Source: JBFXAF01 sp050178915 (GTDB lineage Bacteria > Pseudomonadota > Alphaproteobacteria > Rhizobiales > Rhizobiaceae). Taken from it: a stretch of 46,672 nucleotides of DNA. Made by a program: the position numbers and the translations under genes. The notes beneath the pieces were generated by a model. It ran no database searches and was not told the origin of the DNA. It saw only the letters and a program-made list of their open reading frames with translations. Position 1 is the first letter of the stretch, and each line of letters begins with the position of its first letter. Shown piece after piece: positions 15,718 to 23,996 of this stretch. The DNA lies in contig JBFXFO010000009.1 of assembly GCA_050178915.1 (NCBI GenBank), positions 1 to 46,672 on the forward strand, in the 5' to 3' direction.

Positions 15718-17640
15718 TTACAGCACGACCTGCGTGCCGATCTCGACCACGCGGCCGGTCGGGATGTGGAAGTAGGCGGTGGCGTCAGAGGCGTTGCGCG
15801 CCAGCGCCGTGTAGAGCTTGGTCTGCCAGACCGGCATGGCCGATCGCTCGGTCGCCTTCAGCGAACGGCGCGACAGGAAGAACGACGTCGTCATGATGTC
15901 GTACTTCCAGCCCTGCTTGCGGCAGAGCGCCAGCGCGCGCGGCACGTTCGGATCCTCCATGTACCCGAACTTGACGATGATGCGCGTGAACAGCGGATTG
16001 AGCGGTTCCATCCTGATCCGGTTCTCAGGCTCCACCTTCGGCTCGTCGACGGTCTGCACGGTGAGGATGACGTTCTGCTCGTGCAGCACCTTGTAGTGCT
16101 TCAGGCTGTGCATCATTGCGGTTGGCGCGCTGTCGGGATCGCTGGTGAGGAATATCGCGGTCCCGGGCACGAGCTGCGGCGGCTTCTTGGCCAGCTGCGC
16201 GGCGAGGAAATCGAGCGGCACCTCGTTGCGGCGGGTCTTTTGGAACAGGATGTTGCTGCCGCGCGTCCATGTCCACATGATCATGACGAGCGCCAGCGCG
16301 ATGGCCACGGGCACCCAGCCGCCGTCGATGAATTTCAGCGAGTTCGCGGTGAGAAACGCGACCTCCAGCGTGAGGAATGGAGCCACCAGCAGCGCGGCAA
16401 GCCACCATGGACGGTTCCAGTGACGCCAGGCGACAACGAACAGCAGCAGCGTCGTCACGACCATGACGCCGGTGACCGCGATGCCGTAGGCCGCGCCGAG
16501 GTCGCTCGACGACCCGAACGAGGCCACGAGGACAAGCACGCCGACCAGCATGATGAAGTTCACCTGCGGCATGTAGATCTGGCCCTGCTGCGTCTCCGAT
16601 GTGTGCTGCACGTCGAGGCGCGGGATCAGCCGCAGCTGGATCGCCTGGCGGGCAAGGGAGAAAGCGCCCGTGATCGTCGCCTGGCCGGCGATGACCGTCG
16701 CTGCGCAGGCGAGAATGACAAACGGCAGCGTCGCCCATTCGGGCGTCATCTCGAAAAACGGCTGCTCGACCACGCCGCCATGCGCGATGATGAACGCGCC
16801 CTGTCCGAAATAGTTGAGCAGCAGGCCGGGAAAGGCCAGGCCGAACCAGGCGATCATGATCGGCTTGCGGCCGAAATGCCCGAGGTCGGCATAGAGCGCC
16901 TCGACGCCTGTGACCGCCAGGAACGCCGCGCCCATCACGACGAATGCAACGCCCGGATGGTCCGCGACGAAGGCGATCGCCTCGACGGGGCTCAGCGCCC
17001 ACAGGACGACCGGCGAGTCGGCGATGTGCGATGCCCCGAGCACGCCCAGCACCGTGAACCAGATCACCATGATCGGCCCGAACACGATGGCCACCTTGGC
17101 GGTGCCGAAACGTTGCACCGAAAAGAGCGTGACGAGGATTGCGACCGTGATCGGGACGATGAACTGGGTGAGGCCCGGCGTGACGACCTCGATGCCTTCG
17201 ACAGCCGACAGCACCGACATCGCCGGCGTTATCAGCGCGTCGCCGAAGAACAGCGATGCGCCGAGCATGCCGAGAAAGGTGATGCCGACGCCGAAGCGGC
17301 CGGCGCGCCGGCGTGCCAGCGCCATCATCGACAGCGTGCCGCCCTCGCCCCGATTGTCGGCCCTGATGACGAAGATGGCGTATTTGATGGAAACGATGAT
17401 CGTCAGGGCCCAGACGATGATCGAAAGAATTCCGATGATCGCATCGGCCGGCGGCGGCCCCTCCTTGCCCGCAACCGCATGCACGGCTTCGCGCAAGGCG
17501 TAGATCGGACTGGTGCCGATGTCGCCGTAGACCACGCCGAGGGCGCCGAGAACCAGCGCCGGCGTGGATTTATGTGCGCCATGACCTGCGGTATCGAGTG
17601 CCATCGTCTCGGCACCCTTCGCGCCGACCGGAATGCTCAT
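15718..17640 (-). CDS. kup: Low-affinity potassium uptake transporter Kup
   Basis: 640 aa, the usual length. The N-terminal signature LVLGALGVVYGDIGTSPIYALREAV is diagnostic of the KUP/HAK/KT family; about twelve hydrophobic helices follow to residue ~460, then a cytoplasmic C-terminal domain. It carries out proton-linked K+ uptake across the inner membrane. Start: the first ATG at 17640 is given; M13 (17604), preceded by AAGGG, is a plausible alternative. It stands alone, convergent with the collagen-like gene; the 155-base region upstream of its start shows no recognisable operator. Confidence 0.96.
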   Translation of the reverse strand: MSIPVGAKGAETMALDTAGHGAHKSTPALVLGALGVVYGDIGTSPIYALREAVHAVAGKEGPPPADAIIGILSIIVWALTIIVSIKYAIFVIRADNRGEGGTLSMMALARRRAGRFGVGITFLGMLGASLFFGDALITPAMSVLSAVEGIEVVTPGLTQFIVPITVAILVTLFSVQRFGTAKVAIVFGPIMVIWFTVLGVLGASHIADSPVVLWALSPVEAIAFVADHPGVAFVVMGAAFLAVTGVEALYADLGHFGRKPIMIAWFGLAFPGLLLNYFGQGAFIIAHGGVVEQPFFEMTPEWATLPFVILACAATVIAGQATITGAFSLARQAIQLRLIPRLDVQHTSETQQGQIYMPQVNFIMLVGVLVLVASFGSSSDLGAAYGIAVTGVMVVTTLLLFVVAWRHWNRPWWLAALLVAPFLTLEVAFLTANSLKFIDGGWVPVAIALALVMIMWTWTRGSNILFQKTRRNEVPLDFLAAQLAKKPPQLVPGTAIFLTSDPDSAPTAMMHSLKHYKVLHEQNVILTVQTVDEPKVEPENRIRMEPLNPLFTRIIVKFGYMEDPNVPRALALCRKQGWKYDIMTTSFFLSRRSLKATERSAMPVWQTKLYTALARNASDATAYFHIPTGRVVEIGTQVVL

Positions 17641-17795
17641 TGAAACGCCCGGCGGTCAGGCGACGCCCACGGACTGGGGCGGGCCGGGCTTCTATGCCTG
17701 TTGCGCTGCAATATCAAGAGCCCTCACGTCACACGCGTCGCACCGTTCGTCACGGCGCGTCCAACAACGCTAGCGCCACTTAAAGGTTCAGACGC

Positions 17796-18923
17796 CTAGC
17801 GCACCACTGTCAACCGCTCGGCCGCCCGCGTGATCGCCGTGTACAGCCAGCGCTGGCGCGTATCCTTGAAAGCGAAGCTTTCATCGAACAGCACGACGTC
17901 GTTCCACTGCGAGCCCTGTGCCTTGTGGACGGTCAGCGCATAGCCGAAATCGAAATCGTCATAGCGCTTCTTGGTCTGCCACGGGATCTCCGTGTCCGGT
18001 TCCTCGAAAGCGGCCTTGAGCAGCTTGATCTTGGCCACACCACGATCGGGATCGTCTTCTTCGGGCGATACCAGCAGGTTGATCCCGGGCTTCACGGTTT
18101 CGCGTGACGAGGTCATGACCTTCCACAGCGAGCCGTTGAGCAGCCCCTTGTTGGGATCGTTGCGCAGGCAGACCAGCTTGTCGCCGGCCTGCGGAAACGC
18201 CGCCGAAAATCCCTTCAGTTCGCGCAGCCGCTGATTGTAGCGCTTGCGCGTGCGGTTTGTGCCGACCAGCACCTGGTCGGCCTTCAGCACGAGATCCTGG
18301 TTCACCTGATCGCGGCCGATCACCTGCGCGGTGCCATAGTCGCCGTTGATGAACTCGCGCCCTTCGCGCACGTCGAGCGCCAGCCGGATGATCGGGTTGT
18401 CGCGTGCCTGCCGGTGGATTTCGGTGAGCAGGATGTCGGGCTCCTGCTCGGTGAAGAAGCCGCCGCCGGAGATCGGAGGTAGCTGACCGGGGTCGCCGAG
18501 CACGAGGATCGGCGTGCCGAAAGACAGAAGATCGCGCCCCAGTTCCTCGTCCACCATCGAGCATTCATCGACGATGATCAGCTTGGCCCTGGCCACCGGG
18601 CTCTGGCGGTTAAGCGAGAAGGTCGGGTTGATCGAGGTCTTGCCGGTGGTCTCGTCCTCCACCGCTTCCTCGCCACGCGGGCGATAGATCAGCGAGTGAA
18701 TCGTGCGCGCATTGGTGGCGCCCTTGGCGCGCAGCACCTGCGCCGCCTTGCCGGTGAAGGCGGCGAACTGCACCTGCCCGTCGACATGCTCGGCAAAATA
18801 GCGCGCCAGCGTCGTCTTGCCCGTTCCTGCGTAGCCGAACAGGCGGAAGATCTGCGGCCGCCCGGCCTTCAGCCATTTCGCGACGGCCTTCAGCGCTGCG
18901 TCCTGCTGGGGGGAGAAATCCAT
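17796..18923 (-). CDS. RecD-like superfamily 1B DNA helicase
   Basis: 375 aa. Walker A GYAGTGKTT (30-38), Walker B IVDE (117-120), the motif III-like GDPGQLPP (143-150) and the C-terminal LTVHKAQGSQW plus LYTAITRAAERL motifs identify a short RecD2/Dda-type 5'-3' helicase without the N-terminal extension of RecD2 or RecD. It presumably remodels stalled replication or recombination intermediates. No recBC is nearby. The start at 18923 lies 36 bases after the stop of the orphan antitoxin gene, which could be cotranscribed with it. Confidence 0.92.
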   Translation of the reverse strand: MDFSPQQDAALKAVAKWLKAGRPQIFRLFGYAGTGKTTLARYFAEHVDGQVQFAAFTGKAAQVLRAKGATNARTIHSLIYRPRGEEAVEDETTGKTSINPTFSLNRQSPVARAKLIIVDECSMVDEELGRDLLSFGTPILVLGDPGQLPPISGGGFFTEQEPDILLTEIHRQARDNPIIRLALDVREGREFINGDYGTAQVIGRDQVNQDLVLKADQVLVGTNRTRKRYNQRLRELKGFSAAFPQAGDKLVCLRNDPNKGLLNGSLWKVMTSSRETVKPGINLLVSPEEDDPDRGVAKIKLLKAAFEEPDTEIPWQTKKRYDDFDFGYALTVHKAQGSQWNDVVLFDESFAFKDTRQRWLYTAITRAAERLTVVR

Positions 18924-18959
18924 CGGAGCGTGAGACAGGATTCGCGGTACGAGAGCAAG

Positions 18960-19142
18960 TTATGACTCTGCCGTGTTCACGACGCGAGGCGTACTCTCCG
19001 CTGGCTTGCTCCGTCCCAAGCGGTCATTTTCGACAGCCATGCGAACGGCAAGCCGAACAGCTTCCTCCAAAGAGACCCCACGTTGGCTTGCCAGCTCCTG
19101 TAGCAACGCTTCTGCCTCAGCATCATCAATCGAAAATGCCAT
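18960..19142 (-). CDS. Orphan VapB-like (PSK-type) antitoxin
   Basis: 60 aa: MAFSIDDAEAEALLQELASQ followed by RGVSLEEAVRLAVRMAVEND. This matches the Rv0623-like antitoxin family, a short DNA-binding segment of the ribbon-helix-helix kind normally encoded directly upstream of a PIN-domain VapC toxin. Here the next gene on the strand is the RecD-like helicase and no toxin ORF is present, so the toxin has been lost or was never there. Codon use is less GC-biased than in the core genes around it. It is divergent from the frameshifted gene starting at 19200. Confidence 0.75.
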   Translation of the reverse strand: MAFSIDDAEAEALLQELASQRGVSLEEAVRLAVRMAVENDRLGRSKPAESTPRVVNTAES

Positions 19143-19199
19143 TGCAAACCTCGAGTTTTCGTCTAGAACATAACATGAACAATCTGACGGGATTTGGCA

Positions 19200-19941
19200 A
19201 TGGCAGTCGATCTACAGCGGCGCCGCTCAGCTCTGGAGGCGCTCTACGGTGTCACTGGATCAGAAGAGCTAGTGGCTGCGCTTCGCTGCTATGACATCAA
19301 CGTGCCGCCTAGAACCGAGGGCCGCAAATCTTGGCATTGCGAAAACTATAGCATCTGTCGATTGCTGGCTTCGATCGCCGATACCGATTTGATTTCATTT
19401 CCATTTGCTTGCGTGAAACGAGAATCTCCTGACTACATTTTCACAATGGGCAGTATTGAAGTTGGCATTGAGATCACAGAGGTGATTGATCAAGGATTCG
19501 CAAAATATTGCGCGATTTCAGGAGAAAGAATTTCCAGACGTCTTGATTGACCTAGGCTTGTTCCGATACGGCGCGAGGAGGATGAACCCTCGAGATATGA
19601 GAGCCGCGCTCGCGCAAGAGGGCCTTCTCAGCGATGGCTGGGTTGGAGAAGCGCCGGAGCACGAGTGGGCAAAATTCGTTCATGATGCAATTATCCGAAA
19701 GAAAAACAGGCGCTCGCAATCGCATTTTAGAAAGTTCGAGAAGAACTGGCTTTTGATGTACGACAACCTCCATCTGCCGAACGTGAATCGGAAATTGGCC
19801 GTCGCCAAGTTAGCAAATCTATCTAAGGATTTATGGAATGAGATGGGCGACATCGACTACCTCATTATCGAGTCAGGCAGTACGCTCATAACTATGTCAC
19901 CAGCATCGACGGCATTCCTGCCAGTCAATAATCTTTGGTAG
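19200..19941 (+). pseudogene. Frameshifted gene, possible PD-(D/E)xK nuclease-like protein
   Basis: Two overlapping reading frames form one apparent gene. The first runs from the ATG at 19200 (MAVDLQRRRSALEALYGVTG) to a stop at 19550; the second takes over in the region 19486-19547 and continues to 19941 (FQEKEFPDVLIDLGLF ... DIDYLIIESGSTLITMSP). A one-base shift in that overlap would restore a protein of about 247 aa. The ESPDYIF ... SIEVGIEITEVI pattern (acidic residue, turn, E-x-x-E on a beta strand) resembles the core of PD-(D/E)xK nuclease-fold proteins, but I cannot name a family. The DNA is clearly poorer in GC than its surroundings, which suggests transfer. A sequencing error is the alternative explanation. 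Confidence 0.6.
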
Positions 19942-19963
19942 AGCCCAAGAGTCGAGATAGCCC

Positions 19964-20821
19964 CTAGCCGAAATTCTGCCGATACGCGCGGGGCGTCATG
20001 CCTTTCATCGCCTTGAACTGGCGGTTGAAATTGGCGAGCGAGGCGTAGCCGACCGCGTGGGCGACATGCGCGATCGGCTTCGATGTGGCCGAAAGCAGCG
20101 CGCAGGCTTCGCCGATCTTCAGCCGCATCAGATAGTCCGAGACGCTCGTGTGGGTGTGCCGGGCGAACAGGCGGTGCAGGCCGGAGACGCTGAGCGCCGC
20201 CACCTCGGCCAGCTCCTGCATCGAGACGCCGCCGGCATAGTTCAGGTGGATATGGTCGAGCACGCGGTCGATCCGGCTGCGGTCGGCGCCGGCGGGCGCG
20301 GGATCGAGCGCACGGCTGGCCAGCGGCTCGGCATTGCGGTCGCGCGCCAGCAGCGCCAGCACGCGGATCAGCGAAGCCAGCCGCTCATCGGCGGCTTCGG
20401 CGAACAGCGTTTCGATCAGCGGCCGCGCTGCGCTGGCCGCAGCCTCGGAGAAGAGCAAGCCGGCCCCTGCCCGCGCCAGCACGGCCTCGACACCGCGCAT
20501 CTCGACAAAACTCTGGCACAGCGCAGCCGCCCACTCGGCGCGGAACCACATCACCAGCGCCACATGCGGCGACGACGGATCGACCTTGCCGGTCGAGCTC
20601 CAGGTGTGCGGCAGGTTCGGGCCGATCAGCACCAGATCGCCATCGTCATAGGCTCCGATATGGTCGCCGATGAAACGCTGGCCGCGCGAATTGAGGGTGA
20701 GCGTCAGTTCGAACTCGGGATGGTGGTGCCACTGGAACGGAATGCCGTCGTCGAGCCGCCGGTTCAGCATCGGCCAGGAAGCGTCGCCGGGAGGCGGTAC
20801 CCGTTCGAGAACTGGCTTCAT
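19964..20821 (-). CDS. AraC-family transcriptional regulator with cupin sensor
   Basis: 285 aa. The N-terminal half begins with a cupin-like sensor (PFQWHHHPEFELTLTLNSRGQRFIGDH, with a His cluster) and the C-terminal ~100 residues hold the double helix-turn-helix: MQELAEVAALSVSGLHRLFARHTHTSVSDYLMRLKIGEACALL and IAHVAHAVGYASLANFNRQFKAMKGMTPRAYRQ. It is divergent from the phytanoyl-CoA dioxygenase-like gene across a 114-base gap, and by its position probably activates that gene in response to its substrate. Confidence 0.93.
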   Translation of the reverse strand: MKPVLERVPPPGDASWPMLNRRLDDGIPFQWHHHPEFELTLTLNSRGQRFIGDHIGAYDDGDLVLIGPNLPHTWSSTGKVDPSSPHVALVMWFRAEWAAALCQSFVEMRGVEAVLARAGAGLLFSEAAASAARPLIETLFAEAADERLASLIRVLALLARDRNAEPLASRALDPAPAGADRSRIDRVLDHIHLNYAGGVSMQELAEVAALSVSGLHRLFARHTHTSVSDYLMRLKIGEACALLSATSKPIAHVAHAVGYASLANFNRQFKAMKGMTPRAYRQNFG

Positions 20822-20935
20822 CCTGCACCATCGCCATCACAGACGCCAGAATCGTATCAAGATTGGCCTGTGCGGTACAACACGAGGTTCCTTGGTGCGC
20901 TAAGGTTGATCTCACAAGAAACGCCGGAGGAAGCC

Positions 20936-21877
20936 ATGCAGACGGAAGCGATCGCGCGCGATGCCCACCCGCGCACCACCAAGGTCACCACACAGTTGAA
21001 GGACATCGAGAAGACGTTGCCGCTGCGCGTGCTCTCGACCGACGACTGGCAGCACTGGGTGACCAAGGGCTACGTCATCGTCCGCCAGGCCGTGCCAGCC
21101 GCCAATGTCGAACGGCTTGTCGATCTTCTCTGGACGTTTGACGAGAAAGATCCGGCCGACCCGTCCACCTGGTACGCTCCGCAGCGCCGCGACCACCTGA
21201 TGAAGGAGCTGAACGGCACCGGCATGCTGGAGATCTACAATCACCAGTATCTCTGGGACAATCGCATGGAGCGCCGCGTCTACGACGCCTTCGTCGACAT
21301 CTGGGACCGCGAGGATCTGTGGGTCGCCATCGACCGCGCCAATTTGAACCCGCCGAAGAAGGTGAAGGGCAACCCGAACGGCTTCATCCATTGGGATGCG
21401 GACACCTCCATTCGCCCGCTGCCAATCGGCGTGCAGGGCGTGCTGTCGCTGAAGCAACAGGACGGAGATGTCGGCGGCTTCCAGTGCATCCCGGAACTGT
21501 TCAACGACTTCGACGCATGGGTGAAGACGCAGCCGGCCGACCGCGACCCCATGCATCCGGACACCACCGGGCTGAAGATCACCAACATCGACATGGAAGC
21601 GGGCGACCTGCTGATCTTCAACAGCCTGCTCGCGCATGGCGTGCGCCCCAACCATTCGGACGCCCGCGTGCGCATGGCGCAATACATCTCGATGTACCCC
21701 GCCGACGAGGACGACGAGGCCGAGCGTCGCGAGCGCATCCGCCTGTGGCGCGAGCGCGACCACCCGCGGCGCGACGCCTTCCCCGGCGACCCGCGCGAAT
21801 GGGAGAAGCATAACGCCGAGACGGCGAAGCTGACGCCGCTCGGCGAGAAGCTGCTGGGCCTCAGGAACTGGCGCTGA
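20936..21877 (+). CDS. Phytanoyl-CoA dioxygenase (PhyH) family protein
   Basis: 313 aa; GGAGG is eight bases before the ATG. The facial triad of Fe(II)/2-oxoglutarate oxygenases is visible as H152-x-D154 (FIHWDAD) and H234 (LLAHGVRPNHS), with R244/R246 following as the likely 2-oxoglutarate anchor. The family hydroxylates diverse small molecules; the true substrate is unknown. The divergent AraC gene suggests induction by a catabolic substrate. Downstream is only a broken MarR gene. Confidence 0.92.
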   Translation: MQTEAIARDAHPRTTKVTTQLKDIEKTLPLRVLSTDDWQHWVTKGYVIVRQAVPAANVERLVDLLWTFDEKDPADPSTWYAPQRRDHLMKELNGTGMLEIYNHQYLWDNRMERRVYDAFVDIWDREDLWVAIDRANLNPPKKVKGNPNGFIHWDADTSIRPLPIGVQGVLSLKQQDGDVGGFQCIPELFNDFDAWVKTQPADRDPMHPDTTGLKITNIDMEAGDLLIFNSLLAHGVRPNHSDARVRMAQYISMYPADEDDEAERRERIRLWRERDHPRRDAFPGDPREWEKHNAETAKLTPLGEKLLGLRNWR

Positions 21878-21937
21878 ACTGACCGGCGCGGCTGCGCTCC
21901 GGTGCGACCGCAGCCTTCGGCCAAGGCAGACAGGCCC

Positions 21938-22230
21938 ATGCGTGTCAGCAGCCCGTCGGTTGAAACCGGTGGGCCTCTCGCCGACGCCCTGCCGGTCATC
22001 TCGCGCTCGGCGATGGCGGGGCGCTGTCGCAGAAGGATCTGGTGGCGCGCACCGCCGTCGAGCAGCCGACCATGGCGGCGACGCTGGCCCGCATGGAGCG
22101 GGACGGGCTGCTGCGCAAGCAGGCCCACCCGCGCGACCGCCGCAGCCAGCTCTACACGCTGGACCGGCACGCGAACGACGCCGTAGCCGGGTACGCATGG
22201 CAGCCTTGGCCGGCAACGAGGAAGCGCTGA
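21938..22230 (+). pseudogene. MarR-family regulator remnant
   Basis: Between about 21995 and 22160 one frame encodes ALGDGGALSQKDLVARTAVE followed by QPTMAATLARMERDGLLRKQ and DRRSQLYTLD, an unmistakable MarR recognition helix and wing. The N-terminal helices are in another frame (a shift near 22000: ALPVI then ALGDGG), and the C-terminal dimer helices are missing or shifted again, so no intact protein can be made. No ribosome site or full-length ORF. The 128 bases after it, up to the end of the nitrile hydratase accessory gene, show nothing recognisable. Confidence 0.6.
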
Positions 22231-22358
22231 GCGTTCCCACGCAAGAGTAGCACGCGCAGTGCCTGGCTCTGGTCGGGCGAGCGGTCGGGCGCCTCCGCCA
22301 ACTTGAGGAGCAGGATGCTGCCTGAGGCCCTTGCAAGGATCCGCCGCGCCGCAGAAGA

Positions 22359-22709
22359 TCAGCCGCGCTCTGGATCGTTCTCGAGCCGTATCGGCTGACC
22401 GTGCGGTGTCGCATGCGCGGCGCGTTCCCAAGCCGTCGCAAGACGGTCGACCTCGGCCGGCAGTGCAAGTCCCTTGCCGGCCAACAGTTTCTCCAGCGCC
22501 GCCAGCCAGTGCTCGTAGTAGTCGTGCCCGTCGCTCGCGGCGTCGGGTTGCTTCAGTTCGGCCGACAGCGCATCTGCCCAATCGGACCAGGAGAACAGCC
22601 CGCTTTGGTTGAGCGCGACAACCATGGCGAAAGCCTCCGCCTGCCATGGCTCCGAGAAGACCGGCGCGGCACCTTCGCCCGCAAAGCCGCCTGACTCACG
22701 CTGGCTCAA
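22359..22709 (-). CDS. Nitrile hydratase accessory protein (activator)
   Basis: 116 aa if started at the TTG at 22709, which has GGGAAAG upstream and overlaps the end of nthB by 14 bases; no ATG or GTG gives a better in-frame start. The sequence (VFSEPWQAEAFAMVVALNQSGLFSWSDWADALSAEL ... DYYEHWLAALEKLL) resembles the beta-subunit N-terminus, as expected of P14K/NhlE-type activators that deliver cobalt and oxidised cysteines to the alpha subunit by subunit swapping. Third gene of the nthA-nthB-activator set. Confidence 0.88.
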   Translation of the reverse strand: MSQRESGGFAGEGAAPVFSEPWQAEAFAMVVALNQSGLFSWSDWADALSAELKQPDAASDGHDYYEHWLAALEKLLAGKGLALPAEVDRLATAWERAAHATPHGQPIRLENDPERG

Positions 22710-23355
22710 GGTAGCTTTCCCAAGCGTCGATCGAGATGCTGAGCATCGGGTCGCTTCCCTCGCCCCATATTTCGGCCCCGTCGAACAGCACGGTGTAGAC
22801 CCATTCGGGGTTCTCCCCCTGTCCGTGCGCGTTGGTGTCAGGGAAGACATAACCGTCGCGCAGCGCATCGATCACGCCGAGCTTGCCGCGCGCGTAGCGC
22901 GGAAGCCTTGTATGGCCCTCCGGGCTGAAGTTCCTGGTGCGCACGCGGTCGCCAAGCTGGAATTTGCGTGGCACCGGCACCGGTCGGTCGCAGGGGCCGC
23001 CCCGCGCCAGCGCGGCGGGCACATCCGCCGCCTTCAGCACGCGCTTGGGCGTCGCAGCGCCGTCGATCGCCTCGCCCGCCGCCAGATCGCGGGCGCTGAC
23101 GAAGCCGTGCCGCGCCAACAGCCGCTCCAGCCCCTTCATCCAGATCTCGTAATAGCTGGATCCGAGGTAATCGACCGGGTGCCGGTTCTCGCGTGCGTGC
23201 CGGCTCTCGTCGATGTTCCAGAACCCCATCGCGCCGGCGCAGAGCGTCAGCCCGAGCGCCCGCTTCTCCCACTCGGCATGGAAGATCGGCTCGTCGATCT
23301 CCGGTGCGACCGGGCCGAGCCCCATCTGCCCGCCAAGATCGTGCGGCCCGTTCAT
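22696..23355 (-). CDS. nthB: Nitrile hydratase subunit beta
   Basis: 219 aa, normal length. MNGPHDLGGQMGLGPV at the N-terminus and YYEIWMKGLERLLARHGFV, then the C-terminal SH3-like barrel (FQLGDRVRTRNFSPEGHTRLPRYARGKLGVI) are typical. It forms the heterodimer or heterotetramer with alpha and contributes arginines that hydrogen-bond the metal claw. Its ATG overlaps the nthA stop by four bases (ATGA), so synthesis is coupled. Confidence 0.96.
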   Translation of the reverse strand: MNGPHDLGGQMGLGPVAPEIDEPIFHAEWEKRALGLTLCAGAMGFWNIDESRHARENRHPVDYLGSSYYEIWMKGLERLLARHGFVSARDLAAGEAIDGAATPKRVLKAADVPAALARGGPCDRPVPVPRKFQLGDRVRTRNFSPEGHTRLPRYARGKLGVIDALRDGYVFPDTNAHGQGENPEWVYTVLFDGAEIWGEGSDPMLSISIDAWESYLEPA

Positions 23356-23951
23356 GCCGCCACCTTCGCCAGCCCGGTACCGATCATGCTGTCGCGTGTC
23401 ACCAGCGCCGCCAGTTGCGCCTCATCGAGCCCGTCCGTGCCCTCCGGGCGCTGCGGCACGACGAGGTAGCGCAGTTCGGCGGTTGAATCCCAGACGCGGA
23501 TCTTCTGACCCGGCGGCAGCGTCAGCCCGAACTCGGCGAGCACGCCGCGCGGGTCGATGACGGCGCGGCTGCGATAGGGAGGCGCCTTGTACCAGACCGG
23601 CGGCAGCCCGAGCACGCTCCACGGGTAGCAGGAGCACAATGTGCAGACGACAAGATTGTGCGTGTCATCGGTGTTGAACACCGCCTGCATGTGCTCGCCC
23701 TGCCGCCCGGCATAGCCGAGCGAGGCAATCGCCGCGGTGGCGTCACGCTTCAGCCAATCGGCGAAGTCGGCATCGCTCCACGCCTTCGCCACGACATGCG
23801 CGCCGTTGCGGGGACCGACCTTGTGTTCATAGGTCTCGACGATCGCGTCGATCGCAGCCGGATCGATCAGCCCCTTGCGGGTCAGGATCGTCTCCAGCGC
23901 ACGCACCCGCGCGGCCATGCGGTCGAGTTCATTGTCGTGGTCGTGGGGCAT
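23352..23951 (-). CDS. nthA: Nitrile hydratase subunit alpha, cobalt type
   Basis: 199 aa. The metal claw VCTLCSCYPW carries C103, C106, S107 and C108; threonine at 104, rather than serine, marks the cobalt type. The enzyme hydrates nitriles to amides. The N-terminus is His-rich (MPHDHDNE). Order alpha, beta, activator is that of cobalt enzymes. No amidase, cobalt transporter or aldoxime dehydratase gene is in the window, so the amide product must be handled elsewhere. It starts 45 bases after the LysE-type exporter gene on the same strand. Confidence 0.96.
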   Translation of the reverse strand: MPHDHDNELDRMAARVRALETILTRKGLIDPAAIDAIVETYEHKVGPRNGAHVVAKAWSDADFADWLKRDATAAIASLGYAGRQGEHMQAVFNTDDTHNLVVCTLCSCYPWSVLGLPPVWYKAPPYRSRAVIDPRGVLAEFGLTLPPGQKIRVWDSTAELRYLVVPQRPEGTDGLDEAQLAALVTRDSMIGTGLAKVAA

Positions 23952-23996
23952 GGGCTGACGCTACCGCCGCGCGCGTGCTACCACAACGGCGGATTT

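Noticed and set aside
15685..17643. 652-residue plus-strand ORF opposite kup
   Set aside because: Its sequence is dominated by Arg, His, Asp and Glu runs and mirrors Kup codon usage; kup is certain on the other strand.
20057..20935. Upstream extension of the PhyH-family protein to 606 residues
   Set aside because: The extra 293 residues are antisense to the AraC gene; the ATG at 20936 has an excellent ribosome site.
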